This document shows, one piece after another, positions 27,230-55,191 of a stretch of DNA of 64,000 nt. Each line of letters opens with the position of its first letter. The first letter of the stretch is position 1. Under the pieces are notes generated by a model. It searched no databases, was not told the DNA's origin, and saw only the letters and a list, made by a program, of their open reading frames with translations. Made by a program: the position numbers and the translations under genes. The stretch comes from Diploscapter coronatus (taxonomy: Eukaryota > Nematoda > Chromadorea > Rhabditida > Rhabditidae): positions 65,185,201 through 65,249,200 of the forward strand of contig OZ038422.1 of assembly GCA_964036155.1 (NCBI GenBank). Direction: 5' to 3'.

Positions 27230-29259
27230 ATGTCGGACGACGAGCAGCTCCGATACGGTGGCCCTCAGGCCGATGAGGATGTAAGATTTTAAAACTACAG
27301 TAATCCAAGAAGAAAGCGATAATCTAATGATTTTGTAGAGGAAAAAAATCAATACTCTAATTTTCAGGATGCCAATCGCAAGCAGGCGGAGCGCGAGGCC
27401 AAGAAGGCCGAGGTGCGCAAGCGTCTCGAGGAAGCGGGCGCCAAGAAGAAGAAGAAGGGTTTTCTCACCCCTGAGCGTAAGAAGAAACTCAGGGTAAGCC
27501 GATTAGATTGTTGAAAAATGGAAAATTGATATTTTTTTGTTCCAATGACCAATATTTTTCTGAAGAAAAAAAACACCGTTAATTTAGCTGAAAAAATCGA
27601 TTGTTTAACCCCGAATGTTCCAGAAACTTCTCATGGTCAAAGCCTCGGAGGACCTGAAGAGACAACAGGCCGCCAAGGAAGCCGAACGACAAAAGGCTCT
27701 GTCTTCTAGAATCATCGCTCTTCCCGACGTTGACTCGATCAATGATCAAGGTTAGACTTCATTGGTTGACGATTTTTTGTGATTCATTTTAACCCTGCAA
27801 TCTATCTCTTTACCGAATAATATTTTACGTTTGAGATCTTTCCACATTTCTTTTTGTCGAAAAACGTAAAAACGATTTCTGCAAACCTTCGAAAAAGTTT
27901 CGAGGACACCTCTCAGGAGGCATTTTTGTGTCTCGTCATGACAAAATGACAAAGATGTGATAGGCGTGAGTGACGGGGGCCATGTTCGAAAATGACACAC
28001 TACAAGGGGTCGAGTTGCCGGATAAATCAGGAAAATGTTGATGCGGATATACTTGTAAAAAATCAATAAATCGATTTGTTTAGGCCAACTCGAGAAGATC
28101 TTCAACGACATGTTCGAGCGCGTCAAACAGCTCGAGGCGGAGAAATGGGACATTAACTGGGTTGTGTCCAAGACCGAGTCTGAGATCAACGAACTCACCA
28201 TCGCCGTCAACGATTTGCGAGGAAAATTGTGGGTCCTTAATTGTTTCAAATTTTTTACTTGTTTTCTTTTTAAATTCATGTCACAATAGTATTCAGAAAT
28301 TGATTTGTTCCTTTTTCGAACTCTTATTCTTCCAGCCATGAATTGTTCATAGATTCAAAAAACATGAAAAGAAAACTTTCAAATATTACGATTTTTAGCG
28401 TGAAGCCAACCCTGAAGAAGGTATCGAAGTACGACAACAAATTCAAGTCCGCTGGAAAAGTAGAGGGCGAGAAGGCCGACTTCCGTTCCAACCTCAAGGT
28501 CGTCAAGAAGGAGAGCGCCGTCGAGGATCTCATGGCTAAGGTAGTTTTTTTTTTTTAACTATTCAACCCTATCTTCGCTTATTCTTCAGCATACAAGTTG
28601 GCTATCAAAATTTTGTATTTTACGTTTTTTTCTAGAAACTTTTAAATAAGAATGAACATTTTTTTTTTTAAATCTTGAAAATTTGGATTCTTATGTCTAG
28701 AAAAACTCAGGACAATTTCTATTTTTGTATTTTAGACTGCAAAGAAGGATGATAAGCCTGACTGGTCCACAAAGAAAGCCGACAAAGCTGACGCTCCGAA
28801 GAAAGAGGAAGCGGAAGAAGCGCCACCTGCTGAAGAATCCAAGGAAGAAGAACCTGCAGAGGAGCCCGCTCCAGCAGGTGCGTGAGAATTGGATTCAGAG
28901 CTCGAATTTAGTCAAATTGGGCATGGACACGAAAAAACGTGTGTGTATGTCCAGATACAAAGTGTTAATTCTTGATTAGATTTCATGTGAAGTTAAAAAA
29001 TGAAAATATCACTTATTTTTCTTGTCGAAAAATTTTATACATCGTATTCACAATGATTTCCACCATTAACTAAGGACGGTGAAGCACTGTGATTAGGTAG
29101 CGACAAGAGAAATGAGTGAATTCGTGAAATTTCCCATTTCAAATGGAACCATAAGTTATACAGGATGAGTAAATTAGTTGAATTTCAGAGGAAGCAGCCC
29201 CAGCTGAGGAGGAAGAAGAAGAGGGTGGTGACGAGGAAGAAGGAGAGGAGGAAGAGTAA
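27230..29259 (+). CDS. tni: Troponin I
   Basis: Inhibitory subunit of the thin-filament troponin complex in muscle. Seven exons: 27230-27280, 27368-27493, 27624-27750, 28084-28228, 28399-28540, 28736-28877, 29189-29259, giving 267 aa. After a charged N terminus come [33 protein letters not shown] and the troponin-T-binding coiled coil. The inhibitory, actin-binding segment [20 protein letters not shown] is split by an intron inside the Phe codon. This pattern matches the C. elegans UNC-27/TNI family closely. The last two exons encode a long Pro/Glu-rich acidic tail. The start follows directly on a TTTCCAG acceptor. A likely poly(A) signal AATAAA lies near 29425. I cannot say whether this is the body-wall or pharyngeal isoform gene. 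Confidence 0.96.
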
Positions 29260-29482
29260 ACTCGTTCTACCGAAATCTGGATTTATGAAACTCTTCGGAG
29301 TCCAATTTCAATACCCGTTTTGTGTATTCATTGATCTATGAAAAAACTTATATTTTGTCAAAGTTGATAACTTTATTATCCAATCCATGCGCATAGTTTC
29401 TGTGTATCACTTGATACGACGCTGAATAAATGATGAATTTCATTGAGTGTAGTGAAATTGCACGATTTGAGTGAAACACCAT

Positions 29483-29813
29483 CCATCTCCGGCGAAAATA
29501 GACTAAAATCAAAATTTCCAGCAAAGTTTTTAAAGTTGGAATTCAATGGACGATGAATGCGTACGAATTGCCGCAAGTTTTCAGCTCATTACTGAAACTT
29601 GTTCCACTCATTTCTTCTACTTTGTGAAGCAACCAATCATTTCTATCAAGAAAGTCGCAGAAGAGATCTAGCATAATGGCGCACGGGGTTAATGTAATTT
29701 GAATAATGGGATGCAAATTTACGGCAATTCGTATGCATTCATCGTTCATTGAATTCCAACTTTAAAAATTTTGCTGGAAATTTTGATTTTAGTCTACTTT
29801 CGCCGGAGATGGG
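29483..29813. repeat. Inverted repeat (foldback) between troponin I and the phosphatase
   Basis: Arms of about 100 bases (29483-29580 and 29715-29813) match closely; for example CCATCTCCGGCG at 29484 returns as CGCCGGAGATGGG at 29801, and TTGGAATTCAA as TTGAATTCCAA. Less exact pairing extends to about 29600/29695. No ORF inside. It is either a MITE or a non-coding hairpin. Confidence 0.8.
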
Positions 29814-29955
29814 CGGTTGAATACAATTTGGATTCATTTGCACCAAATTAGCTTACATTTCAAATTCAGGATGGAGAAAATTTGATGATCTTCTCAAATT
29901 TTATTTTCGTCATTACCGGACTTTGACTGGAAAAAGAAGGACGGCTCCTGGGACG

Positions 29956-32900
29956 ATGGAGAAAATCGTCAAGGCGATCCGAAAGCCGATGGATGTGTCG
30001 AGGAGGGAATCAAAGAAAAAGGACAAGGAGGTGAATGTGTGAAGGGTGAATGAAGTCATGCTCGTGGATTCAAGTAGCAAGTAGGTGCATGGACACTAAT
30101 CAATGTGATCTTCATGAATTTGTACGTGACAATACTGCTCACGAGCGGAATCTGAATCGTTCCTCAAAGTTACATGAAGCAATTGAACGATCACTTCCAG
30201 AAGAAGGACAGCAACAAATCGAAAAGGGGCAAGAAGAAGAAGGATAGCAGCAAGCGCGAGTCGAGAAGAGATGTAATCATTATCGCTTGTACGATAAATC
30301 CAATGAATACGAATTCTAGAAGAAGCTGAGTAAGCGATCGGCGACGGAAATGCTCGAGCGACGCAGCAAACAGGACCGATCGAGGCGCACGAAGCGAGGA
30401 GGTTAGCAGAGAAATTCTTCGAAACTCCATCCAATTTTTGCCACCCATCATCAACCTTATTTCGCCCAAAAAGAACAGCAATCATGATCTGGAGACGATC
30501 GTTGCAGAGCAAGAGCCTGATTCGATCAACAAGCAGGGTGAACTAGTGTTCCGATTCGCGCAGATTGTCAAGCCCTTGGATGGTAGCGATAGAACGCCCA
30601 GGCAGAAGGAACTCTTTCGACTCTTTCTCGAGGTATTCAATGTGATGCATATGATATTGACTGGAAAGTCGCACTATGAGTGCATGCGACTTATAAACTT
30701 TTGGGCAAAAACTTGAGTTTATTCTAGAATTCGCAAGTTCCACTCAATTTGTGAGGCAAAAATTGGACTCATTATTTGCTCTTCGTTAATTAGGCAATTT
30801 CGCAGAAAATATTCTTCCACAAATACTCAAATGAGCATATAGTCGAACGATTTGCACCGTTAAAACGCTATCTTCAGTTTCGCGAAATCACTTGCAGATC
30901 CTAGTCTATTGATTTTCAACGTTTTATTTCAATTATCATGACATAATTGACTAAAATTTGAGCATGAATGTGATTAGTTCAGGAGTGTGGAAAGATGAAT
31001 GCTCGAGGTCTCGTGGACGAGTACAACCAGAAGATCCGCTTCTACATGCCATCCTCGTGCACCCAGGAAGCGTTCGACTGCAACATGGACAAGAATCGAT
31101 ACAAAGGTGGAAATGGCGCGATCATCTGAAAATAATGACTTATGAGCAAGTACTATATAGTGGACTGACGAAATGACGGACCCAGGGGTATAAGTTTTAG
31201 ACACACGAGTATACACGCATGACGAGGTAGTGTGTATTTTCGAGTATGGGAGAACATGCTCTTTTCTCTTTCGAAAATACACACTACCTCATTATGCGTG
31301 TGTCTAAAATTCATACCCTTAATTTTCGAATACTTTTGCCCTACTCTGATTTCCTTTCCTATCCTTAACTATAAGCGTTCGCCAGCCCATCGTTTAGTAA
31401 CTGCCACCCTTTGAGCAGTACATGCATCCATGCGAAGTTATTTAAGAAGAAAAACTTGAATCTTTCAAGTAATCTAAAAATTTAGCGCATTTTAGACGTG
31501 ATTTGTTGCGATCAGACACGCGTCAAAATCCAGGATGGCGATCCCAACGACTACATTCACGCGAATTGGGTCAAGGGGCTCAACGCCAACATGGTGCTCA
31601 CGCAGGCGAGGGAATAACGCTGTTTTCGAAATTGCTTGATGCTGGTTCAAATTCAAGAGCTTGACTAAAATTATCAGTTTCATGATAACTAGATCTGCAT
31701 GAAGTCTAGATTTTGTTCAGTCCAAACTACCATAGCTTTGCCGACAAGCTACTTTCTTTCTTTGAACCTGAGTTGTTCAGGGTCCGATAGAGCAAACGAC
31801 GTTCGACTTCTGGCGAATGGTACTCCACATAAAGGCGCATATGATCATCATGTTGTGCGAGGTCGAGGAGAACGGCAAGAAGAAGTGCCACGTCTACTGG
31901 CCTGCCGAACCCAACAGGGAGCTCCGACTCACGCAGTTCAGAGGGGATCCCGATGGTTAGTGAGTCAAAATGAGAATTTTATGCATTCTCTTCTCATCAT
32001 TCATCTCAACCGAAAAATACGATACTTTTATCATTATAATGGCGGTGAACATGATAATTATTATCAATGTCACGAAATATCAATATTAGCTAAAGACTTG
32101 AGTAAGAATGTTCTTTTTGCCGATCTAAACGGAAGAAGCTGATATATTTTCAGACGTGATTATCGTGAAGAAGGTTAGCCAGGAGGAGACGCCATCGAAG
32201 ATGAAGAAGTACAAGTTGCTCGGCAAGCACTGGGTGAGCTCGAGCCTTGAAGTGACTCGGATACGCAATGCCAGCACGCTGACACCGGATCAACTCGAGC
32301 AGGCCAGGAAGTCCGCGTGGAAGGTTAAACATCATCTGTGTTACGTGGTTAGTCCATTTTCAAATAGGAGAATATTGTTCTTCAACAGAATAAGGATAAA
32401 CTTCGTATTGTCTAGCTGGTTGAATTCATTTTTACGATAAACTTCATTGAAGATGGTTTTTTGATGATCGTAATATCGATGGAGAAAATCGTATTTTTCA
32501 GGCCCGACAAAACCGTCCCGAAGTCCGGTCTGGCGATCCTGCGAAAGTGGCACTACATTCGCGATCTTGGAAAGGACGAGCCATGCATTATCCATTGCAG
32601 TGCGGGCATTGGTAGGACGGGAACATTCGTGAGCATTTTTGAAAATTTGAATAAGCTGCCAAGTTAAAAAATTTAGATCGCCATCGAACTCGCCATTCAG
32701 ACGCTGCTTAACTGCACGGAATTGAAGATGCTCAATTTGGTCAGGAAGCTTAGGGGTTGGTTCTTTAAAAAAAAATCTAATTTGTATGTTAAAAATCACT
32801 TTTTAATGAATTTTTTTTTTTTGCATAAAACGCTTTTTTGATAAAAAAAATTCACTTACCTATTTTTCAGACATCCGCCCCTTCAGTGTGCAAGTCGAAG

Positions 32901-33973
32901 TGCAGTACCTGTGTCTGGTGCTGATCGTCCTCGAGTTCGGCGTCAAGATGAACTACCTGGATGCAGATAGCATTAAGGTAAAATTAAAATCTCAGGAAAA
33001 AACGTCAGCTTATCTAATTGTCGAATTTTAGCTATACGAAATCCTAAAAGCGGACATCACCCAGTTTGTCGAGACGCACCGACCAGCGCTTAATCACAAG
33101 GACTGTGGAAAGGTAAGTTCATCAAAAACCACTATTTTCATCAGTTTGATCGAGTTCCTCTCGATTCTCTTCAATGTTCTCATCAAAAGAACTTTAGGAA
33201 TTAGCATAAAATCTGATTTAGGTACCAGACATGAAAGCGCTGCACACGACAGAGGAGAACGTGCCCAAAGCGAGAACGTCGAGTGGCGGCATGCACGAGT
33301 ACGCGAACATTCTGAACCCTGGAGTGGTAAGGATCTCGAAAAAAAAAAGTTCACATAGTCGGAACTTTGAGAATTTAGAATTTGGAACTCGATCTATTTA
33401 TCTTTCAGGAAGTTCACTAACTCGTTTTTTTCCTTTATCGATACTATTTCATTTCAAAAATTGATGAATTTCCCGATAAGATCAGTTTTGCTCATCTAAA
33501 ATTTCCAGACTACGCGGACAATGGCGACGATTACAGAAGATATGAAATCCGTGATGCCCTTTCAACCGCCTGGCTTAGGAGGCAATTTGCCACAGCCGAT
33601 GAAAAATATATCGGCAAGTTGAAATTTCAAAAATTCGTTTTTTCGACTGAGTTGAATTTTTAGGATAGCTACCCCTCTCTTCAACAGACGCAGGTAACAC
33701 AGAAGTATCAAGGTCCAATGGAAGCTGCGACGCCGAGGGTTAGTTGAGAAAATTTTTAAAAGTAATAATAATTTCAGGAGAATTAAGACGTTTCTAATAA
33801 AATTCAAGGTTGCTAAAAGTCAATTGATTCTCAAAAATCGAAAAATGTCCGTGAAGATCGGAAAATGTTTGAAAATAAGGAAATTTTCAGTGAAATTTAG
33901 AAAAATTTCTGAAAAAACAGAACATTGAAATTTTAAGAGAACAAGAAAGATGGACGACGCGGCGAGAAAATGA
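29956..33973 (+). CDS. Cytoplasmic protein tyrosine phosphatase
   Basis: Classical PTP that dephosphorylates phosphotyrosine, of the expanded nematode cytosolic type. Exons: 29956-30030, 30201-30272, 30320-30393, 30479-30632, 30983-31106, 31496-31605, 31781-31955, 32154-32337, 32389-32418, 32502-32628, 32677-32755, 32871-32977, 33032-33112, 33222-33326, 33509-33613, 33664-33738, 33938-33973; 570 aa. The N terminus is very Lys/Arg/Ser-rich. The domain shows KNRYKDVICCDQTRV, NDYIHANWV, GPIEQTTFDFWRMV, a WPD loop (residues 333-335) and the P-loop HCSAGIGRTGT with catalytic Cys365 and its Arg. No signal peptide or membrane helix. Introns 3, 6 and 15 need GC donors. Intron 8 and the 30-nt exon 9 are the least certain part: they were chosen because they restore frame and the Trp of WPD. 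Confidence 0.88.
31185..31320. repeat. Hairpin element in PTP intron 5
   Basis: Arms 31185-31243 and 31271-31320 pair almost fully (GAGGTAGTGTGTATTTTCGA against TCGAAAATACACACTACCTC, then TTTTAGACACACG against CGTGTGTCTAAAA). The left arm has about nine extra bases and the loop is about 27 bases. It belongs to the dispersed ACTATTTC/CTCGAAAAT motif family. Confidence 0.8.
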
Positions 33974-36750
33974 TACTCCTGAAGCGAATCAAACAAGCTG
34001 GGGAATGAAGGTTTCAATTTGGGCCCTATGAGAAAATATCATACAATCAGCGCAATTCATACTCGCAAATAAATCGCATTGGTGCACAGAAAGTTTTAAA
34101 TTGTTCTTTCTATTTACTTGAAGAATTTGAAGATTTACTGGACTTTGAATAGTTTATCGGGAAGTAAAATTTTTTTGTTTATCAGTATTTTCTTGATGCG
34201 AATGAGAATCACAACTTTTGAGGAAAGCGTGATGAAAATCAGCCTCTGATTAATATACTGAATTCATGCGCTATTTCAGAACTTTCCCAACGACTTTCAA
34301 TGTTCTAATTTATTACTTTTTGACTACCTCCACACTTATCTCACAACGGCGATTGATTTCCTCGTTCACATTGGGCATTTCAAGCTCTCGGACACATTTT
34401 TGGGGCGTGCAATTTTCATTTCTCCATCTTTTCGTCATCCCGCGTTTCGCTGTGTTATTGCACAGAGTCATTCCTCTTCCTTTTCTTTATTTCTTCTTTC
34501 CTTTCTTTTTGCTATTGAGCGATATTATGCCAATGGGCCCTGGTTGAGAGCAGCAAGTTTGTCGATTTCTCAAATTTCAAATTTTTGATAAAACAAAATG
34601 AATTTTCCAAGATATACCAACTTTTCTCGAATTGCATGAATTAGCACGCTTATTCATTTTGGGCTGCGCCATTTTTGATAATTATTGACAGGTAGCAACT
34701 AAATCATGCAATACCCCAATTCTGCCTACCATAATTTCACAACCACTTTGTAGTTTGGTCACGCTTATATCCCTGAGTGGGCGAAGCTTAATTTCAAAAC
34801 CGGCTGGGTTATATCATCGATTTATCCTCTCACTTCAAAAAGTATCGGTTCTCACTGTTTTTGCAGGGGGCTTCGGTCAAAAGACCTCGGGTATTTTCGC
34901 ATTTTCACTGGTTCTCTTTTCTTTGAATTTATTTTTCTCTGCTCTATTTTTATTTTCCCTCTTCAAAGTTCTTACTATTTCTCTAATTATTTTCTTTGAG
35001 CCTCTCAAAATGACGCTATTTTCGCAGTTCGCCATTTCTCTGCGTCCTCTTCATTCAATGAGCTATTTCGATTACTCTCTAACTTTTGCCCGATGCGTTT
35101 TTGTTGTCCTCCGGCTTTATTATCGATCTGTTTTCCTCTTACTCTCTCCAAGTTCCATGCTATTCCCGCTTTTTTCGCTTCTCTTCTCTTGTGGAATTCC
35201 CCTGCTGTTTTTCGTCTTTCTTTTTCTTTTTCCCTCCAGAATTTCGTCACTCTCACACCCATGATTCCCCCTGCAGGAAAGCGGTGTGCGATTTTTCGGC
35301 CGTTCTTTCTTGCACCCTCTCGTTTTCCGCGTTATATTTTTTCTTTATTTCTCTCCGTCTACAACAATGCCATACTATTTCTTCTTTCCTCCTCATTTTC
35401 GAATACTATTTTCCTTTTTCTATCTTTCCCCTCTAGACTTGAAATGCTATTTTCATTATATGACCTCTCTGGGTCTCTTCTCTTTAACATTATATTTCAT
35501 CACTATTTTTCCTTCCGCTTTGCCTCTACACGAGGATAGGTGAAAAACGACGAATGCAACCATTCAACTCGGTGCGTTACGTCTTCATTTTGATATTTCA
35601 CGTGTTTATCTTTGCGAATGATCAATTTTCGACAGGAAATGATAAGTTTTAATCCCTTTTCAGGAAATCTTGATAAAGTGATTAAAAATGCATCAGTTTT
35701 CATGGATGTTTACCCAAATTTGTTGAGAATTTTATAATTTTCGATGAAATTTCGATAAAATAACGTCCTTTTCATAGATTTTCATGTGCATTTATCAATT
35801 ACCTTTCAAAATCAAAATTAATATGCAAAGTGATATTTGCCTGCAAAAACAGAACTTCCCACTTTTTGCAGGAAGTAGGAAATGTTATTTTCCCCTATCA
35901 AGCTTTTACTCGCGTCATTTCTCTATATTCTCTACGCACTGAAGTAGTTTAGCCATAAACCACCTGATTCAGTTATGACGATAATTGCATTTTCTGCTCG
36001 CCTACTTTTACGTAATTTTCAAACTTCTGTCATAAAATTTTCGCCGACCTCTAAGAATGATTAATTACGTTAATTTACTCATTTTTCTTAGAATTTTTAT
36101 CAATTTGCTGTTTTTTCCAACAATCCCATGCCTACCTCATTGGCTTTTTCGAAAGCTTTGAAAGTTCCATTATTTTTCGCTTTTCTGCGCATTGTTTTTG
36201 ACGCGACTTTGCACGGGCAGATTTTCCGTGGTGAATTTTTCATGACGACGTCATATTTCATCTTTCTTTCATCTCATTTTCGAGCATACTGTCTAAAAAA
36301 AGTCCTGGAATAATAATTTTACCTTCCAGAACTTCAAAATCTTCTTCCCTTGAGCAATTCTTTTCAAAAAATCCTAAAGTTTTACTTTCTCCTAGAAAAT
36401 TGTTATTTTTCCTTCAAAACTCTAAATTTTCATTTTTTCAAGATTCCTCAAAATTTCCCGAATTTCGTGCATTTTTCGTTTATCAGTGCTCATTTTATTA
36501 CTTCACGACTCGCGTTAGCCGGAAAATACGAACAATAAATTGATAACGACAAGACTGGTAGATAGACTGCCCACGTAAAATGTACTCTTTTGCTAAATCG
36601 TTAAAAAATTAGCAATGGAGCATACTTTACATGAGAGGGTAATTTTCGAGTTTTTGTTGAATTTCTTTATCGATTTTTATCGAAATGTTTGCAGGCTAAG
36701 AATTTTAACATCGCGTGACGATTTTCGGAGTTTTTACCTAACTTGCCAAA
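33974..36750. other. Intergenic region, PTP to KAT6
   Basis: No gene recognised. The centre (34340-35545) is a pyrimidine-rich array listed separately. The part from 35550 to 36690 is AT-rich with nothing distinctive. GTTTGCAG ending at 36694 is a 3' splice site 56 bases before the KAT6 start, either for a spliced leader or for a 5' UTR intron. Confidence 0.55.
34340..35545 (+). repeat. Pyrimidine-rich array of degenerate CTATTTC-containing units
   Basis: About 1.2 kb, strongly C/T-rich on the plus strand. It contains repeated words of the form CTCTC...(A/G)CTATTT(C/T): near 34975, 35013, 35061, 35156, 35369, 35403 and 35441. Long ORFs here on both strands are a by-product of composition (Phe/Ser/Leu-rich) and lack splice or domain signals. 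Confidence 0.65.
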
Positions 36751-51903
<15,153 letters not shown>

Positions 51904-54900
51904 AGGTAACTAACTTTTGGGCATTTTAAGATTTTTTTTACAAACTCACCTGTTATATTTTTGAAGGAAAAAGATGTCTTTTATTTAAAAGTTAATTACT
52001 GAAAATCGATCAGACTTGGTATTCCTGAACTCGTATTTAAACAAGAACTCTGCTATTTGATAGCAATTTTTCAAATTTCCGACCTCAGCCTACCCTCAAT
52101 TCCTGTGAATTTTTCAACCCTACTACTCGCCATAATCAGCTCCATGTAGTTTTAAAGAGTTTTCTCAACGGAAACTTCTCAAATATCCGAATGTCATTGG
52201 CCTTAAAGTTAAATGTTTTTTGAAAGCAATCCTAATTTTATTTATCTGATCTGTGCATTAAAATTGTCGTTTCTCAGTTGTCTTCTCAATTTTTTTTTGG
52301 ATATATTCCAATTTACCCAATTTTCTCCATGATTTCAGCAAAAAACCCCTCTTATCACGATGATCAATACATATTCACTTGATATAATTTATGATCAATA
52401 ATTTAATCGTTTTATCTCAGCTGTTCTTTGTTTTAGTTGATTTCTTAGAAGGCTTGAAAATTTTGCTCCAAAATTTGAAAAGTTTTAAAATAGAACATTT
52501 TGGACCGATTTTTTCAAGCTTACCCCTACCTACCTTACTCTGTGAACCAACCCGGTGCATAAAATGCCACAATGATCTTATTACTTGACGCGAAATGATA
52601 AAGAAGAAAGTATGTCACTTTTGTAGAAATGCTAATTTTCGACTTCGCCCACGTTTATTCAAAATCAATTTTCTTTATCATTTCGCTTACTCATTCGTCT
52701 AAAAGTTTGATACAATATATCATGGATAGACTTGTAAAATCTATCACATGCTAAAGAGTAACCATTAAAAAATGGCTGGGCTATTTTTAAAGTCTATCCG
52801 CGAAGTGGTTGCGTTGCGTCGTGATGCAAAGTTGCAACAGCAAAAACGCCTCCGCGAACGTATCAAATTTCACACGTTTTATCCTCAGTAAGACTCTTAT
52901 TTTTCTTGACGTGGAAAATATGACGATGGAGCTTTTCTGCACTTTTGTGAAGCTATTTTAATTTTAAGAAAAAATCACAAAAGTGCTGGAAACTTCAAAA
53001 ATCATGGAAGTGACATTATCTGTGAACACCATAATTCTCGAGATCGGTAAATAAATTATTTGATCTTTTTCTGTTGTAAAACATAAGACAGCACAAAGCC
53101 GACTAATGAATGATACATCGCCAATGTCTCAGATTTGAATAGAATTTCAGGGATAAATTGGAATTTCAATAACGTGAATATCTGCAAAGTCAAAGACAAC
53201 TATTTTATCAACGGAGAGTCCAGGGTCCTATTCCAAATCACTATTTCAGACTTCATACTCGTGCAAGATTCAAGATAAAATAGATGTATCAATGGAAAAA
53301 CTAGGGCATATTCTAGAAAAATTTCCAAATATAGTCTGATCAAAATATAAGGAGGCGTGGCTAGACTACGCAGTATTTACACATGATTTATTTATGCGCA
53401 CTACGCGTCACGCAAGGGTCAAGTAAGCTTTTCGGCAGCGTGGGAATTTTTTTATGGAGGGGATACCTCGCTTAGGATTGTAAAGTTATGCCAGCCATCT
53501 ATATTTCCTTATCCTTTAACATTGTTGGAAAATTCCTCCTCCATTCAAGAAAACAAACCGCTTGCTTATATACGAGAATAAGCAGGTTAGGCGCGTTTCA
53601 TTTACCCGAGCCAATCTTATTTCATTGGACATTTAGGTTTTTTTCCTTGAATTAGATTTTCAAACATACGATCTTGCTTTATAGGGGCTATATCTTAGCT
53701 AATGGTAAAAGATTTTTTGGTAAAATTACTATGTGAAATATCCCAAGCAAGATTCTTGAGGCCATATTTTAAAATGGAGGAAAATAATTCTAGTAAAACC
53801 CTTGTGGACCTCTCAAAATGTCGATTAGCCGTCCGGATTCTAAGGAGATTTTGGTTTGGAAATGTTTACTTAGCTCACGATGGAGAATGAATGCTTGATG
53901 CGCGCCTTGAGACTAACGAGTGAGGACGAAGCCGGGAGGATTAGCCTTACGACAAGAGCTTGAGAAAATCCTCGTTCTTTCGGAGGTTAGGTGGTTTTCT
54001 GGGAAGTGGAGTTTTTTAATATGTTAAAGCTGCTTTCTTTGCAATTTTTAAAGAGTGAATTCAGAGGTCAGAATTTTTTTTTTCTGCGAGATTTTACTTC
54101 TGATTTACTTACCTACTTTTAAAAAAGTTTGAATATCAAGATATATGCAAAGATTGTATTTATCTCGAGTTTGTATGGTTTACCTAAAATTTAACTAGAG
54201 TTTAGTTAGATCAAAACTTTCATTTTGAGATCAATGTTTTTTTTTTTTTGTTTCTATTTTGATATCAGAGCTTTCGATTTTTAGCCTCAGATTGTGGTGG
54301 TTTGCATTCATTTTTCGTGCCCTTTTTCTCCGCTTTTCATTCTAGGCTAACCTCGAGGTCTGACTTCGGCTTGGAATTCAACTTGATTGATCACATTTCA
54401 CCGTGCAGCGTCTTTCCTCAAATCAATCAGCCTCAGTCAGCCCCGCGCTAAATCTTGAACTCTCCGCTACACCACCCAAAACTTCCGCTCAACATCTCAA
54501 AATTGAGAAACGCTCAAAACGTGCCCGATTTCGATTTTTCGAATTTTGACGAGGCCTACCGAAAAACCCATTGTTATGAAACTGAGACTTACCTGCAAGT
54601 TTTCACTTTGTGTGAGAATGTTTGAAACGTTTGGGAGTTGTTTTGTTTAATTGATTTTCGAGATTATTCTTACGAAAAGCAATTTATAAACCGCATTACA
54701 TCATGGCAAGAGGCATCGGTGAAATGGGTCAGGGAATGGTAGGATGGATATGATACTTTCTCTTATACTATTTGCCATGTCTTGTATCATGATGTGCTTC
54801 TTATTTACAAGTTGCTCTTTCGGAGCTAAAATTGTCGGTTAATTCGTTGAAATCTGAGATTTTTCCCGGTCTTTGGTCAGTTTTTCTGCCTAAAGTTCGG

Positions 54901-55191
54901 TCCGTTAGTAAACCGCCTTCCAATTTCAATTTTGTCCTCCCCTACTTTCTAGTCTCTGATTGCTTCATTTCCCCCGAGTTTTAAATACCTTTGGAGTTTT
55001 CCCAGGCGTTTTTCTGCCCTATTCTTTAACACAGAATAATGGATTTGAAATTTTCCGGAAAAACTTGCAAACCTGCCCGTGCGTCTCATCTTACAAACGT
55101 TCAGAACGAGTCAGTGTCTATGTTTCAATGTCGTCTAAATTTTCCTAGGCGATTTTTCAGATTGATTATTTCAGACGCTAAATTTGGCCTA
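51904..55191. other. Intergenic region, KAT6 to globin
   Basis: No gene recognised. The first few hundred bases are presumed KAT6 3' UTR. Two GC-richer patches stand out in AT-rich DNA: 53350-53460 and 53880-54000. Another at 54350-54560 may be 5' UTR or promoter of the globin gene. TTTTTCAG at 55160 and TTTCAG at 55175 are possible acceptors just before the globin start. Confidence 0.5.

Noticed and set aside
30402..30478. GT donor GGAG|GTTAGC at the end of PTP exon 3
   Set aside because: It leaves the wrong phase for every downstream acceptor. The GC donor at 30394 is the only one that keeps the frame.
34755..35543. Several ORFs up to 169 codons
   Set aside because: They arise from pyrimidine-rich repeats (Phe/Ser/Leu), overlap in several frames and have no family signature.
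54100..54600. Two minus-strand GTAAGT donor-like sites suggesting an antisense gene
   Set aside because: Such hexamers are expected by chance at this density, and no coding exon or acceptor accompanies them.
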